Assembly (NCBI RefSeq): GCF_003573545.1
Contig: NZ_QWET01000009.1
Coordinates: forward strand, 62,001-126,000
Direction of reading: 5' to 3'
Source of the DNA: Mariniphaga sediminis
Lineage (GTDB): Bacteria > Bacteroidota > Bacteroidia > Bacteroidales > Prolixibacteraceae
DNA length: 64,000 nt
Shown piece by piece: positions 63,740-64,000 of this stretch. Every line of letters starts with the position of its first letter. Position 1 is the first letter of the stretch. The notes under the pieces were generated by a model, which saw nothing but the letters and a program-made list of their open reading frames with translations, ran no database searches and had not been told where the DNA came from. The position numbers and the translations under genes were made by a program.

Positions 63740-64000
63740 ATGGCACAGGAGTTTGTGTCTGCAAATGTTCTGTTTAACTGTTTATGGAGCACCTTGAAAG
63801 TTCGGTGGAGTAGTCTGTTTTCAGATACATTTTCCATCAACATTTTTATGCCTTATCAGGCCGATTTTACTCTTTGGTTTAGCCAAAAAGATAAACAGAA
63901 ACCCCAAGGCTGCGTTCGCTTCACTCGGAAAAGCTACCTGATGCGGGCTGTGTCAAAATTCCGTCAGTCGGGCTAATTCGAAACATTGAAAAAACGCAAA
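63740..64000. other. Right-edge sequence of uncertain nature
   Basis: A 78-codon plus-strand frame (63740-63976) opens 16 bases after the epimerase stop and covers most of this end. It has no signal, no family motif and an odd mix (FTLWFSQKDKQK, RFTRKSYLMRAVSKFRQSG). Base composition becomes more GC-rich after 63900. It could be a remnant, an intergenic repeat shared elsewhere in the genome, or the leader of a gene beyond the window. Confidence 0.25.

Overview
The window is chromosomal DNA of a Bacteroidota bacterium, most likely a marine or sediment member of the Marinilabiliales (Prolixibacteraceae-like). That placement is inferred from gene content: two SusC/SusD nutrient-uptake loci with ECF sigma / FecR control, STN-domain SusC proteins, a T9SS-type secreted protein, Tat-exported Gfo/Idh/MocA oxidoreductases, a HYC_CC_PP-type protein, an 80-residue ATP synthase epsilon subunit and TAnnTTTG promoter boxes.

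Region 1 (1-2350) holds a partial beta-helix surface lipoprotein, a MORN-repeat protein and a carboxypeptidase-regulatory-like protein. Region 2 (2400-14970, minus strand) is a SusC/D locus reading ECF sigma > FecR > SusC > SusD > two tandem exported alpha/beta hydrolases > exported sugar-isomerase-like lipoprotein > exported Gfo/Idh/MocA oxidoreductase. Region 3 (15170-25370, minus) is a second locus of the same design: sigma > FecR > SusC > SusD > Gfo/Idh/MocA > exported enolase-superfamily enzyme. Neither locus contains a recognisable glycoside hydrolase or polysaccharide lyase, so small, already depolymerised or esterified substrates are likelier than long polysaccharides. In both FecR-SusC gaps the plus strand carries a TACTTTTG box touching the susC start codon and a terminator-like hairpin 85-110 bp further on. 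This is the arrangement of DonS-type antisense RNAs known from Bacteroides.

Region 4 (25540-32650) is mixed: a DoxX membrane protein, an outer-membrane protein, a T9SS-target protein broken by one base in a G7 tract, a SpoIIAA-like protein, a cupin, a Crp/Fnr regulator and PEP carboxylase. Region 5 (33030-38610, minus) is a CzcCBA-type divalent-metal efflux operon. Region 6 (38930-41880, plus) is YceI / porin / YceI-like / Rrf2 regulator.

Region 7 (41990-55260, plus) is a large copper/silver block: HYC_CC_PP protein, CusA-CusC-CusB, a Cys-rich membrane peptide, a PII-like protein, a free heavy-metal-binding-domain (HMBD) protein, a SHOCT protein, a Cu(+) P1B ATPase with four N-terminal HMBD repeats, a secreted HMA protein, a truncated ECF sigma factor, a DsrE protein and a DUF4202 protein. 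Two palindromic sites sharing a 12-bp exact core lie in front of its two halves.

Region 8 (55600-63720, plus) is housekeeping and envelope: an MMPL/RND exporter with a polyprenyl synthetase, atpD-atpC, a family-9 glycosyltransferase, an SDR and an NAD-dependent epimerase. No tRNA, rRNA, CRISPR array or complete insertion sequence was seen. All calls rest on reading the sequence; no database search was run.
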